Both the position numbers and the translations under genes were made by a program. The notes under the pieces are model-generated. The model was not told the origin of the DNA, searched no databases, and saw only the letters and a program-made list of their open reading frames with translations. This document shows, piece by piece, positions 51,120 to 63,365 of a DNA stretch of 64,000 nt. Source of the stretch: Ditylenchus dipsaci (Eukaryota > Nematoda > Chromadorea > Rhabditida > Anguinidae). Position 1 is the stretch's first letter, and every line of letters begins with the position of its first letter. The stretch spans positions 124,001 through 188,000 of the forward strand of contig SADC01000146.1 in the NCBI GenBank assembly GCA_004194705.1. The letters run 5' to 3'.

Positions 51120-54100
51120 ATATAAAAATATTCTAAAAATTCAAACAAAATGTTCAAACAAGAAATCTCGGTTAAAATCCTAATCTCGAATCTTTAATTT
51201 CTAAAATGTCCAAGTGGAATTTCAGAATGGATAGGCCAAGAAATGGATGGATAGGGCTTAACGCTCACCCCTTCCAACCAGCTATCCATCCCAACTAATC
51301 CACCTAGACCTCTAATGGATGCTTTAGAGTCCTGTCCCCTTCTAACCCCTAATCTCGATTCCGCCCGAAATTCCTTGGGCCCAGCAGCAATTGGACTTAG
51401 CAAAAGGATGGCTTTCCAACACACAAAAAACTGGGTAGGATTAAGCATTTGGGAAATACATTAAATGGGCAGCACATCCCTAAGCCTTTTTCTTGCTAAA
51501 TGCTAGCTAGTTGGCTAAAATGGTTGAGAATATATAGAGGGTGATAAAGCTCAACTTAATTCATTTTCACCAAAGGGTGTAAGCAATACAAGAATGCAAG
51601 CAAAAGACACTGATATAAAAATCAGTAGTTTTACTGTCAGACCCCTCAAAGTTCGTTCCCTAGCTTGCGTCTGCTTTTGTATTTGTAGTACAGGGCGTGT
51701 AAATAAAACTTGACGACCAAAAATATTGTTCGAGTGTCTAGTCGATTTATGAACTTTTCTGGGACTGCCTATGTTTTATGCGACCAAGTAATTTATTGAC
51801 ATCGTTCTTTTTTCGCGACCATTTCAGCCTTCTTGGAATTTAAATTCGGGTTGGTGCGAAAAAAGTCATGTACAGGAGACAGTACATGATGTACTGTCTT
51901 TTTCAGATGAAGTCGCCGAAAGACCAAGGAAATAAATAGCATTACTTGGGTAGCCGGTACCGGACACGAGTAGTTGTAAAAACCGGGTCGAGTTCTCTAT
52001 TTTTTATCCGGTCGATGACACAAGATGGCCAATCTGAAAGAGGAAGGATTTTCAGTATATAAATTTCTTCCGCACTACCTCAGAATTATAAGTACCATAA
52101 AGCTGAAAATTGTCTTCATAAAAACTGGGTCCAAAAGGCCTAGCCCTAATTCTTGAAAATCTCCAACTTTACTTAGGATTCTGTTTAACAGTGGTAAAAA
52201 CTCTTAATTGTAAGCAAAAATGATCATGATGCCATTTACGAAGAAAATAAAAAAAACTTGTATTTTTCGCGCAGAAATTAAATAGTCACCAAAACTTCAG
52301 GAAAATCATGCCAGGAACAAACCTGCGAAAAATGGTTTGGGGATGTCGTTTGTGAAAAAATCAAAAAGGCTGATATGGAAAAGAGTTGAAGGCCATAGGA
52401 AAGCCGAAGCAGGGGATAAGAGCAGCCAGCAGTCTTAATCCCTTTCTCCAACACAGCAGGATTAGCCTGACAACTAAGGGGGCAAACCAGGTGAGTAGGG
52501 GAGAAGAGGCTCAACGGAAATCCCTTGAATATCCGGCAGTCAATGCAAACAGGTATCCCTCTAGCTAGCTAAGGCTTCACTCCACAAATAGCCGTTGGTT
52601 TCTGCTTTCACTAAAGCGTTTTATACAACTACTATTTACACATGCAGCCAAAAACCACGTAACCACGAAATAGTGGAATGGACTGAACAAGGCAAGAGTA
52701 TGCTAACAAATTTAACAGGATCAAATTAGGCTTAGGAATATTTTTGAACTAGAAAATAGTAGGTAGAAAATATATTGAAACTTAATTTCTAATCTAGCGA
52801 ACACTGAGATTTAATTCTTTTTCAGTGTGTTTTTCACAAATTTTGCTCGTATATGAGGGTACAGCGCAGTTTTCTGGCTAAATAGAAAAAGTAGTGAAAA
52901 ATCATGAAATTATGAAATCATGAAAAAATCATGAAAACTAGCGGGGGATCTCGCTAGCTTTGTTTTTTATGGCCCAGGAAAGTTTGACCTCATTCTAAAG
53001 CCCATATGAGAACTTAAATAAAAAAGTTTTAAAATTTCGGACCCATAAGCAAAAAACTTTGGACGAAAAAGCATATTCTTTAGCCCACCCTATCTTTTTG
53101 GCCTCGGAACCACTCTTGTTTTTTTCTTAGGTGTAAATTAAGCCAGCATAGACGTAAATACCTTTTTATTACCCTTTTTAGTCGCGGAAACATGTTTGAG
53201 TCCATCCTGCAGTACGCTGGCCTATCTTGCGCCTAATCACAAGCCGAAAAAACAACAACAGGCTAGACCAAGGACAAAAAGATGGGGAGAAATAAAGGGT
53301 AATAATAGAAGTTTGACTGAGAAAACTTGATTCTTTTTACAAATCATACATTGTATAAATAAATGGAAATACAAATGATCTATTATTATCTTTATTCTAG
53401 AAAACTTAATAAAATTAGGGCTGATTTGGCAAAACTCAAGTTTATTCAAAAGCTAATGAATTCTGGAAACATTGCCTGCATAACAAAAAATATCGCAAAA
53501 CAGTAAAAACTGAGCTTTAAAATATTAATTTTTAGGTAAAATATTAAATTTGACTCCGATGATTGCACAGGACCTTGATTTTTATTCTTCAATAAATTTT
53601 CAAATAATCGCCCAAATTTTATAGCAGCTTTAAAACAGACAGTTTCTAGCATTCATGTGGCAAAACAAATGGGACAGGAAATCAAGCAAAAAGTAAAAGC
53701 AGTGTGATCAGAAGGAAAGTGAGAGTGGAAATATTGCTTCTACCAAATATCCAGCGAAACAAGTTTGTTTAGAAGATGATCCAACTGCTCCTCCTCCTTC
53801 TTCATACATTTATGGATTTGCTTCCTCCTTCAATGTTGCTCTTTCTTCAAGTTGTAAGACAGGAAATTGCATAAATCTCTCCGCCACAGTCAATTAGGAG
53901 CGATCTGGGAGGGGCTGCTGCTGGATTGCTAGATAACAGAAAGGGAAATCCAGTGGATATGTGGGGGAGGCAAACTGGTTGTAGTCTGCACTCTGCAAAC
54001 TTTCACTTTTGTGCATGCTGGTTGAGGAGGAGGAAGATTAAGAAGGCAATAAGGATTGCATGCACAAACAAGGGGATTTGCAGGAGACATTGAAATGCAA

Positions 54101-54647
54101 CATAATCATATTATTGATTTTGACCAAGAATTCAGAAATTGATTACTAAATTGTTGGTGAAATTTTTAGGAGTGATTAGGTGTGACTTAAAACACTTAGC
54201 AAGAAAAGTAAGTGATTAATAAGTAAAGGGCTGTAACTGAAATGCACCCTCAAAAGTCTGAATTTCCCCCTCTTATTTTATATTCTAATTTTTATCGGCA
54301 TTTTCATTGTGATTTTTTTATAGGTTTTGCATTAGCTTGCAGCTCTGGATCTTGACTTTCTAATAACCTATAGAACTCTGCTGAATGATTTGAGGAACAC
54401 AGGAACCTAAGAATTTTGAAAAAAACGTCAACTTTTTCAAAACCGTTAGACCCCTACATTTCTTGAAATAATTCAGCAGAGTTTTATAGCTTATTAGAAA
54501 GCTAACATTCAGGGCTACAAGCTAATGCAAAACCTTAAAAAAAGTTACAATGAAAACGTCCATAAAAATTTAAATATAAAATTAGAAGGGAAATTTCAGT
54601 AATTAGAGGGGGAAATTCAGACTTTTAAGGGGTAAATTCAATTTGAG

Positions 54648-54966
54648 TAGGGTTGTCGAGTCGAGTACTCGAAATCGAGTAATTTCGAGTAATATTCGAA
54701 ATTTTTCGAGTTTCGAGCATCGAGTCGAGTACTCGGAAATTTTGAGTTTGAAATATAGAATTTAATAATCGAAAATGTGCTCGAGGACCAAATTTTTTCT
54801 TTTTTGTGGCTTCATTATGCCTTACCAACTTCAAATGATTAAATTTTTAACCAAATTTCGACAAAAATTCTACTCAAAATCGAGTAATTTCGAGTATTAT
54901 TCGATATTTTTCGAGTTTCGAATATCAAGTCGAGTACTCGAAATTTTCGAGTACTCCACAACCCTA
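54648..54966. mobile_element. hAT-like MITE with TCGAGTACTCGA words, 319 bp
   Basis: Exact 8-bp target duplication AATTTGAG (54640-54647, 54967-54974). Ends TAGGGTTGTCGAG and ACAACCCTA. GAGTACTCGA and GAAATTACTCGA words on both flanks. Same family as 22957-23155. Confidence 0.9.
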
Positions 54967-55109
54967 AATTTGAGCCTAAGTAAAGTATTTTTTAATAGAA
55001 AAATTTGTTCAGCTTACCGGGATGAAAATGTCTAATAAAACTGAAAATTTAAGCTTCAATTTTGAATTTATAAACGTAAAAATCTAAATTAAACTAATTT
55101 TGTAAGTTG

Positions 55110-55300
55110 CTGCATATTTGCACGGGCACCGGTTCGGCGGCGCACAAATTTTAGCCTGGAGAGGGCCCCGGCGCCCAAAAATTCTTAAGGTCGGCGCCGG
55201 CGCCCATATAGTAAAAAAAATTATTTTTGCAGTAAGTATACATCCAGCGGCGCCGGCAGGATTTTTTCGCCGTGAAACTATGGTTGCTGCATCCCAATTT
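55110..55300. repeat. GC-rich GGCGCCGGCGCC repeat
   Basis: Palindromic words GGCACCGG, GGCGCCGGCGCC and CCGGCGCC in an AT-rich region, in style like the hAT subterminal repeats at 11.9 kb. No ends found. Confidence 0.45.
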
Positions 55301-55439
55301 GACCTTTAGCAGTTTTTCGCTACTTACAATATTACTTTACTTTTAACTATCGAATTTTTTCGCGAATAAAAGAATTTGAACGAAAATCAATTATAATTCA
55401 TCTGATGTTAATTTCTATGAGAATTTTGTTGACAAAACC

Positions 55440-55640
55440 AAAATGACGGCGCTTACCGGAAAATTCCCGATATGATCTCCGGTGAAGATCGTCTACCGCC
55501 ACCAAAATGCTACCAGCGATGCCCAGAACAAAACCGCTAGAGCCCCTGACAAAAACGAGGAAATCGTCCATGCCACTGCTACTAAGTTTGGATACGCTGC
55601 TCAGGAGGTGGTGGGCCGTGGACAAATTGAACATTGAAGT
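55440..55640. other. Open stretch, coding strand undecided
   Basis: The plus strand reads VKIVYRHQNATSDAQNKTAR then NEEIVHATATKFGYAAQE to a stop at 55636. The minus strand reads GMDDFLVFVRGSSGFVLGIA with a GGTAAGC donor near 55455, whose phase would fit the first dve exon found. Both look protein-like; neither is recognised. A further minus-strand piece (DTLDALILDTVKQIKPGV, stop) lies at about 55777-55833. Confidence 0.3.
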
Positions 55641-57928
55641 TCTCCATTGAAGTTCTCCAGTTTACATGGCTCAAACTTCTTCACATTTTGCTGATTTCGA
55701 GAGGGCTGGTACACGTTTTTGGTACGTTTTGGTATATTTCATATGTTCTAGTCTTTCATCGTTGCGCATAGGTGTCACACACCAGGCTTGATCTGCTTAA
55801 CTGTATCCAGGATCAGGGCATCAAGAGTATCTGTTTAAATGTTATTTCGTTGCTGCTGAAAAAATTGTCTTTTTGAATTTATGTGTCTGATTTTAATTTT
55901 TTCATATTGCTTTTTTATATTATTACTATCTGTCTTGAATGTTTCATACATACCCGCTTTAACCGATCCGACAAAATTTTTCGCCTTTTTTAAAGTAGTA
56001 CATATGCATCAACGAGTGCAAACACACATCGGTTTGTCCGAATTTGGGTTTTTTCCCATATCAAATCAGCCCAAAATAAAACTAAATATTCCCTATTCAA
56101 ACCTGAACCTTTATCAACTTTCACTGGAAAACGAATCCCCAGTGAAAGGCTCTTACTACACTTTAAAAAAAGAATCTTTTGTATAGCTCAAGGGAAACTG
56201 GTTTGATCATCCTCTTTAGTGGGTTGATCTCCCCTTGCGCAATCCCCAAAAAATACAAAAAACAATAAGAAGATAACAAAAACACAAAGTGAAAGTTGAA
56301 TTTGCAGCAAGTGGATATAAGCCACTACCGTATCCACACACACCAGCCTAAGCCAAAATCCGAGCATCCAATAGTTGTAGCTGCCACACCTTGCTATTAT
56401 TTCCCAAGCAGCAGCAGCAGTGACTATTGCTAGCTGACACATCCAATCCCCACCCACCATTTTATGGTCTGTACACATACATACACACATCTATCCCTCG
56501 TAAATATTCCCGGTCTGACAAGAGGACGTGGAGGTGTGCTGCTGCTCTATCAATTGGCCAAAGCCAGCCAGACAACAACTCCAATCTAATCATTCTTGCT
56601 CTTCCTGTACACATTGGCTAAAGCCTCTGTGTTCTCTCCTATTTCTATCGCAGTTTTTGGGGTGAAGGAGGGGGAGACAGGAGGGAGGACTAAAGCCAGG
56701 CCGATAACACATTCTCGACCACAATGAATAAACATACAGGCAGGCAGCCCCAGCAGCAGGAGTGTGATGAATGAAGCCGAAGATGTGTTGAATAGCACCA
56801 AGATATGGGCAGCAGCAATGTGTTGGTGGTGTGTATGTGCTCCAATAGCACTACAACTGCTAATATCATGCTCCCCCACTTTAGTCCTTACTTTTTGTAA
56901 GCTTTTGTGGTGGGAGGGGGGGGGGTGAGATAAGGCATATGGTGTGTTACAACACACCAATGAATGGATTATTGTGGTGATTGCTTTGATATGGCAGTGA
57001 ATGAGTGCTTTTATATAGGTATGCATTCAATACAACGGCTAATCGATTGACGTATGATAAAAGAATTTGGAAAAGCTTAATAAAATACAGTTTGAGTTGG
57101 CAAACATCAACTATGTAATGTTTTGAAAAATCAGTTGATTAGCCGAACTCTTTATACGCCGGAAAGTCAGCTGAAGTAGCCAAAAATGAAATTTAATAAT
57201 TTGAAATAAAATTTATTTTATTTATACATATAATAAGGCTATCAACAGTTCTAACATAAAGTCAAAAAATGGTGAAAAAGTTGACAAAGTAACCAGAAAT
57301 TATGATTCTATTAACAAAGTTAGATTTATTCAAAAAATATTGTGAATTTTAAGTAATGATGATTTTTTCATGAATAATTTTTTTTGCCTGATTTGGAGAG
57401 TTTTTCCGGTCAAAATACTGACTTTGGGATTTGTGATCAGTGCATTCTGGAATCGCAGTTAGTAATTGGACATTTTTCCGCAGGACAATTTTCCCGCTGG
57501 AGATTTCACTATACGGATCAAAATTGACCGGCGCCGAAACTTTCCCCGACCAAAATTTACCGGAGACAAATTTTGCGCGTAATATAAATGGATATCGAAC
57601 GCAAATTTAAAAGCGGAACTTTTCTTTGAAATTTCATGTTAATTTTTAAAACTGTTTGCATTATGTTGTAGCTCAGGATCTTGCATGAATGTAGCCTTCA
57701 CTTTCTGAACTTTTTTCTTATATTTTTACTTCTTTGGGTTTTTTTATCTCGACCGTTGCTCTGTACATATGCTACAGGGACATCAACTTCATAAATCCGA
57801 AAGAGTAATCTTTTTTTAAATCAAGAGGGCAACAAACAAGGTTATCATACCAAACATTTTTAGCTGAGCACTGTTTGGCGCTACCAAAACTGCGATTTTA
57901 CATTTCTTTACTTCTTAACTAGGGTACA

Positions 57929-58205
57929 TACCGTATATTCTCGATCAATCGGCCCGGGCCGTTTATTCTTCAACCCTGAAAAATCGGGAAAAAATATGTG
58001 TCGATTTTGAGATTTTTGGGTGCTCAAACAAAATCTTAAAAGTGGAGTTAGGTAAACTCGTGGTAACTAAGAAAGGCAAAAAACATTAGCAAAATTGTTT
58101 TTTTGGTCTTAGATATAGCTGCCTAAGCGGGGCCGCTTATTAGAGAGGGGGGAAGGTGGGCGTTTATTACAGGGGAGGGGTCGATCAAAATAGGATATAT
58201 GGTAT
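57929..58205. mobile_element. TACCGTATA-type MITE
   Basis: TACCGTATATTCTCGATCAA at the left, TCGATCAAAATAGGATATAT at the right. Core GGTAACTAAGAAAGGCAAAA. Closest to the partial copy at 1-170. Confidence 0.7.
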
Positions 58206-58304
58206 CTCGGGCGTAGTAGGGCACATTTTTCAAATTTGGACGACATCTCGTCTCCGTCTTTTGAGATTTTCGCCACCCATCCCATTTTCAAATATTTCCC
58301 CGTC

Positions 58305-58780
58305 TGTCAGGCCGGCCGTCCGAAATTTCGCAGGCCGGCCGCCGTCCATAACATAAAATTTTTTTGAAAAATAAAACGCTAGTAGACAAAAATCGCAATT
58401 ATTATATATTTTTCTTGTTATAACTCATAATTGTACGAGCTTTCAATAAGGCTTCTCCAATGCCCACCCGAACGATATTCAATTCAGTCAAATTCAATCT
58501 TATTTTTGTCACCATATACAAATATAGAGATGATCATCGGTATTTTCTTAGGACGCATTTTAGAAAAAGTAGCATATTGATGTGAATAATCATCTATTTT
58601 TTTTAAGAAGTGGGTCGAAAAGTGCGTTTTAAAAAGGCCGTCTGTCAAAAGTCCGTCTGTCAGGCAAGAAAACACCGAAAATACCATTGGTCATCTTTAC
58701 ACCCGCCTCCGGCCGTCCACTTTTACGGCGCCGTCCAGGACGGGAAAGTGACAGGCCCGGCGTGCGGGCGCCCCACTATG
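58305..58780. repeat. GC-rich GGCCGGCCGTCC repeat pair
   Basis: CAGGCCGGCCGTCCGAAATT at 58308 and CGGCCGTCCACTTTTACGGC with GTCCAGGACGGG at 58712-58742, around an AT-rich centre. Possibly another hAT-like non-autonomous element. Confidence 0.45.
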
Positions 58781-59705
58781 ATCTCAGGTATGGAGGATGG
58801 TGTATATCAAAATCGTTCGAAGAACTGAACGAAAAACTTCAGCGTGTTTCCCGTACTACAATAAAGTAAGAAAAATATGTGTGGTGGCATTTTTAGAAAC
58901 GAAGCGGAGTAAAGTGGCCTCCTGGGTGAACTGCTTCATGAACATGAAAACTCTTTTATATTTTTTGTACTTTTTCTATTTTCTTTTCTATCTATTTTCA
59001 CGATAAAAGACATTTATAAAAACCAGCTTGAGGCGGCCTTAATTTGATTTATTTCCTTACTGGCTAACTGAGTTTTTAGGCAAATAAATTATGTTTTTTT
59101 CAAATCTTGGGCAGTTATTAAACCATTTTTAAATTGACAACTAATTCTACAGTTAATTCTGAAATGATAGCTCAACTTTCTCAGTTTCTTGTATTTGTAA
59201 TTGAAAAAGAAGTCTGATGGATTCACCTGTAAGCATGAAAAAAAATTATGCTACTAGTTAGTTAGTTAGCCATGCAGCCAGACGAAATCGTTCCAACTTC
59301 TCTTCTCCTTGATTTCCCTTTCAATGGATCTGCAGAGAGCAAAAGCTCTCCTCCAAACTAGCTGCACTTCTGTCTGAATTCCTTTAACACGTTTGTGGAG
59401 GGTGCACAATTGTGTAATAAGCCTATTAAACAAGCTTTGTGTGTGCGCAACATGTAAAAAAACTATTTTCAATCCCACAAAGAAAGGAGAAAGTAAGTTA
59501 GAACCAAACAACACCTGGAAATCACATTTTTTCAACGGATGGAATTAATTTAGGGTATGAATACTGATTCTCAGGGCCTTAATTCAATTACGCTTATTTA
59601 CACATGTTTTGCATGCCGTTTTCTGATCGGTACTTAATTATAGTACCGAAATTCATTAATCCCTAGTACACAGTATTTATGGAATAGAAAAAAAAATATT
59701 TTAAA

Positions 59706-59980
59706 TGGCTTGTTCACAATATTCGGAGTTGTAGTTGCAGTAAGGGGTGTTCACAATACAATTTTACTCCAACACTAATTGTGATCTGTTCACAGCGGTT
59801 GTGTTGTTTTTGGCACCAAAATTTTATTTTTCGTTTATTTTTTTATCAGTTCGTTGGATATCAACATTTCCGTGGAAGTTAAAGACAAGAAAGCGTTTTA
59901 GTTTGAGTTAGAGTCGGAGTTGGAGTGAAAATCGTTCACAATAACGATTTACTCCAACTCCGACTCTTGTGAACAAGCCA
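59706..59980. mobile_element. TGGCTTGTTCACA MITE
   Basis: TGGCTTGTTCACAATATTCG and inverse TTGTGAACAAGCCA, with GGAGTTGGAGT/ACTCCAACTCCGACTC words. Same family as 39836-40247; a partial right end lies at 63760-63793. Confidence 0.75.
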
Positions 59981-60116
59981 TAACGGCATAACAATTGAAC
60001 TACATATAAATATGGAAAAAGTGTGACATCAGAATAATTATAAACTAGAGTACACAGATCATCGTTTTTCGCTTTGATCACACTGACATGTCCCGGCCAG
60101 CCTATGTTGTGATTAA

Positions 60117-60372
60117 CCGTACTTCCTCTTATAAGTCGACATGCTCTAATAAGCCGACACCTTGACTTTAGGCCCTAAAGTATAGGAAGCTATATCTCCG
60201 CCGATAGTAAATATTTTTCATATCTGTTTTTCGCGTTTTCTCAGCTCTCACGAACTCCACTGATTCCGCTTTTCTGATTTTGAATTTTCACCTAAAAATC
60301 TCGAGATCGATCTCTAATTTTCAGGCATCCGAAAGATAATCCAACATGTCAACTAATTAGAGGAAATACGGA
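60117..60372. mobile_element. TACCGTATT-type MITE, diverged
   Basis: ACCGTACTTCCTCTTATAAG at the left, TAATTAGAGGAAATACGG at the right. Internal GTCGACATGC/ACATGTC words, core TTTTTCGCGTTTTCTCAG. Confidence 0.65.
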
Positions 60373-60571
60373 AAATCAAAAAATCAACAGGGGGGGGAAG
60401 GTAATTTTGAATCGACATTATTTTGAATCGACCGTCCAATGTGTAAATATTTAAAAAAAGAGACTATTTTTTGAAAAAATATTTGTTTTATTAACCGCTA
60501 ACAGCACTCATAAAAATCAATTAAGCAAGCTAATAATTTAAGGCGAAATTAAAGTACAGCATTCTCTTCAA

Positions 60572-60980
60572 TACCGTATTCTCCCTAATAAACGCACACT
60601 CCTCTCGTTCAAAATCGTGTTTGTGGCATTTTTGTAGATGCCTCGGAGCAGTTAAAGCAAACCTCCAGCACTTGGGTAAAGCGAACTCCCAACTATATTT
60701 ATAATTCGTGAAAAACTGTCTATTTACACTTTTAAATCACTTTAATTCAAAAAAAACGTTTGTTGAAAAAAAATTTTTGCCTTGGTCCCCAAGCTAGAAT
60801 GAGTGCTGGGGGTTTGCTTTAATTTAGCCGATGCCTTCTAGGTAGGTGACCACTTATTTTGTAGCCAGAGAGATGAGCTAAAATTCGAGTGGTGACTTGC
60901 CCAGAAGTCATGCACAAAAAGTATGTCAAAAACACGTTTTTAAAATTTCGGGATGTGCGTCCATTAAAGAGAATACAGTA
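60572..60980. mobile_element. TACCGTATT-type MITE with GGCTACAAA core
   Basis: TACCGTATTCTCCCTAATAA at the left, CATTAAAGAGAATACAGTA at the right. Core of CAAAATCGTGTTTGTGGCAT and GTAGCCAGAGAGATGAGCTA. A sister unit follows at 60985-61195. Confidence 0.7.
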
Positions 60981-61387
60981 GACGCACAACCCTCCTTCAA
61001 AATTGTGTTTATGGCATTACGTTTTTTACATACTTTTTGTGAATGAACCCAGGCAAGTCACCATCCATTTTGTAGCCGGAAAGATTAGCTACAATTAGAG
61101 GGGTAACTTACCTAGGGGTTTCCACAAAAGGTTGGTCAAAAACACAATGCCACAAACACGTTTTTTTAGTTTAGAGATGTGTGTCTATTAAAAAGATTTG
61201 TGTCCTCATAAGCAGCTTGTTCAAAGCACTGATGTGAAGTGGTCAAGGCCCTGGCCTAACTCCCAGATTGCTATCCCTGCGATCCCCAGTTGATTGGCTA
61301 ACTGCAATCGTAGCTGGATGGATTTGATAGTGGGGAAATAGGCTATTCCATCCCTTCTGAAAATCTATGTTTTAGATTATTGTAATT

Positions 61388-61551
61388 TACCGTATTTTCT
61401 CTATTAATGAACCCGGGTTCATTATTTTTCAACCCTTCGAAAATGTTGAAATTGTAAATCAAAAATGGCCCTAACTCTGAAATCCTAGTCAAAAAATCGA
61501 GGGGGGGTTCATTATTAGAGAGGGGTTCATTAATAGAGAAAATACGGTAAT
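61388..61551. mobile_element. TACCGTATT-type MITE, 164 bp
   Basis: TACCGTATTTTCTCTATTAA and exact inverse. The word GGTTCATTA is present at the left and twice at the right. Compact member of the family. Confidence 0.85.
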
Positions 61552-61814
61552 TGAGATGTATTGAAAATGAGACAGCAAAATAAGTTTTGAAATGAGTTCA
61601 CTTATTGGGCATATCATAAGAATTTTGACGCGAGTAGTTGCCTCAAATTTGAAAATAGAGACTTTTTAAGATAACAGCTGCTTGCAGGAAAAAATTGCGC
61701 TAAGTGTCCATGTTGGCTACAAAATTATGATTATTTACCTTAAAATTCCGACTTTTTGCCGCAATAATACGATTTTTCCGAAATTTTCATTAGCCCTTAC
61801 TTATTGTATCACAT

Positions 61815-62130
61815 TGAAAGTCAAGCCCCTGCGCCTCTGAAGGGGGCGCAGGGAGGTTGGAGTTGAGATGCGCACACCCACATACCTTAAACACAAACCA
61901 CTCGAAAGTAACTCTGGGTGCATGAAGAAAGCATGCACACCAGAGTTTCTTCACGCGGTATGCCCCAGTTTATATTCTAATTCCATCTTTTAAGGGTCTC
62001 TAGGTACCCTTTCTGGCTTGTTTACCTTGGTCCCCCACAGCAAAAAGTCGAAAAAAAAATTTAAAGTGCCGTCAACCGCCTAAAAACATGTTTTCTATGG
62101 GTTTTCGGGGTCGAGAAACACGAAAAAAGT
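61815..62130. repeat. GCGCATCTC dispersed repeat, inverted copy
   Basis: CAAGCCCCTGCGCCTCTGAA, GAGATGCGCACACCCACATA, ACCTTGGTCCCC and AAAACATGTTTTC blocks, in reverse order relative to 3350-3745. Confidence 0.6.
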
Positions 62131-63365
62131 GGCCAGAACTTATTTTGGATTACTTCACAATTGTATAGTTTAGCCCAATAAAACAGTCCCCAGACCAAAA
62201 CGAAAATGGGCTGGCTTCTAGGACATAGCCTGATAGAGAGAGATTAATGTTTAAGTCCGTACTAACATACGATAAAACTCTTGACGTTATAAATCCAGAG
62301 ACCCATAAATCATCATTCCTATAAGCCAGGGTTCTCATCTCAAATTTTTGAAAAAAAAGACATTTTGACCATTTTTGAAAAAAAAAAGTCATTTTATCTA
62401 GTGCTTTTTGAGCATTTTGGAGCGAAAAAAAAAAGATTTTGACTGAAAACTTTTAAAATAAAAAAGATTTTGGTTCCAAAAAAAAAGGACAAATCTTTTT
62501 AAAAAGGAGGAATGAGAACTATGCTATAAGCTCAAGATCTATCGTGTTTCAAAAGTTTGAAATATAGCTCTATTCGCTTGTGCATACATGTTTGGGTGAA
62601 GCAGCCAGTCATTGCCATTCAAGCTTTGTGGCCCCCACACCAGTAATAATAATCACCAGGCCAACAACAACACATAAAGGATATGCACCATTAGTCATCA
62701 AGCCGCCCTCCTCCATTCCCACCTCTTCCCTCTTTTTGCCCACAATAAACATACGGCTTTTTCTTTTGTAGACCTAAGGTGGGAGAATGGGATTCATAAA
62801 GAACACTGAATAACTCTTGCTAGTCAGGCAAGTTTAGAAGCAGGGGATCACTAAAAATAAAATGAGGAGATCAGAAAGATTTTGATTTTGCAAGTCTCGG
62901 GCAAACCTTTTTCTTGCCGTAAAAATACTGTCTTTTGCAGTTAAAAACTTTTTTTTGCCGCAAATTTTTTCTCGCTGTAAAACGACTTTTCGAGGAAAAG
63001 AAAACATGCTTAGCCACAGAAACAAGTATTTTAAGAAAAAAAAATTCAGTCAAAAAAAATTCTTTCTAAAAAAGTATTTTTTACGGCAAAAACAGGTTTG
63101 CCTGCAAATTTTGTAAAAAAAATTGAATATGGATCTCTTTTTAGAATTGTAAAAATTTCTAACTACGTCTAAAAATGCTTTTTAGATTTTCTAAACAAAT
63201 AGAAGTTTTTGATGTATTTTTGCGTGAAATGTTGTCCTTCTTGGTCCTACTGTGCTTTTTAGCGGTTGAACAAAATTACTCAATTAGAAAAGGCAATAAC
63301 TTAAAATTTTTAGCGTAGAGATCTGAGAATAATTTTTTGAGCGTTAAATTTTCAGTACAATAAAA

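Noticed and set aside
56586..57026. A 146-codon minus-strand open frame
   Set aside because: His/Ser/Pro-rich translation of CA-repeat-rich unique DNA; no motif. More likely regulatory sequence.
59266..59535. Minus-strand frame (LHKRVKGIQTEVQLVWRRAF) as an upstream dve exon
   Set aside because: Protein-like composition but no usable splice donor before the stop and no relation to CMP-class proteins.
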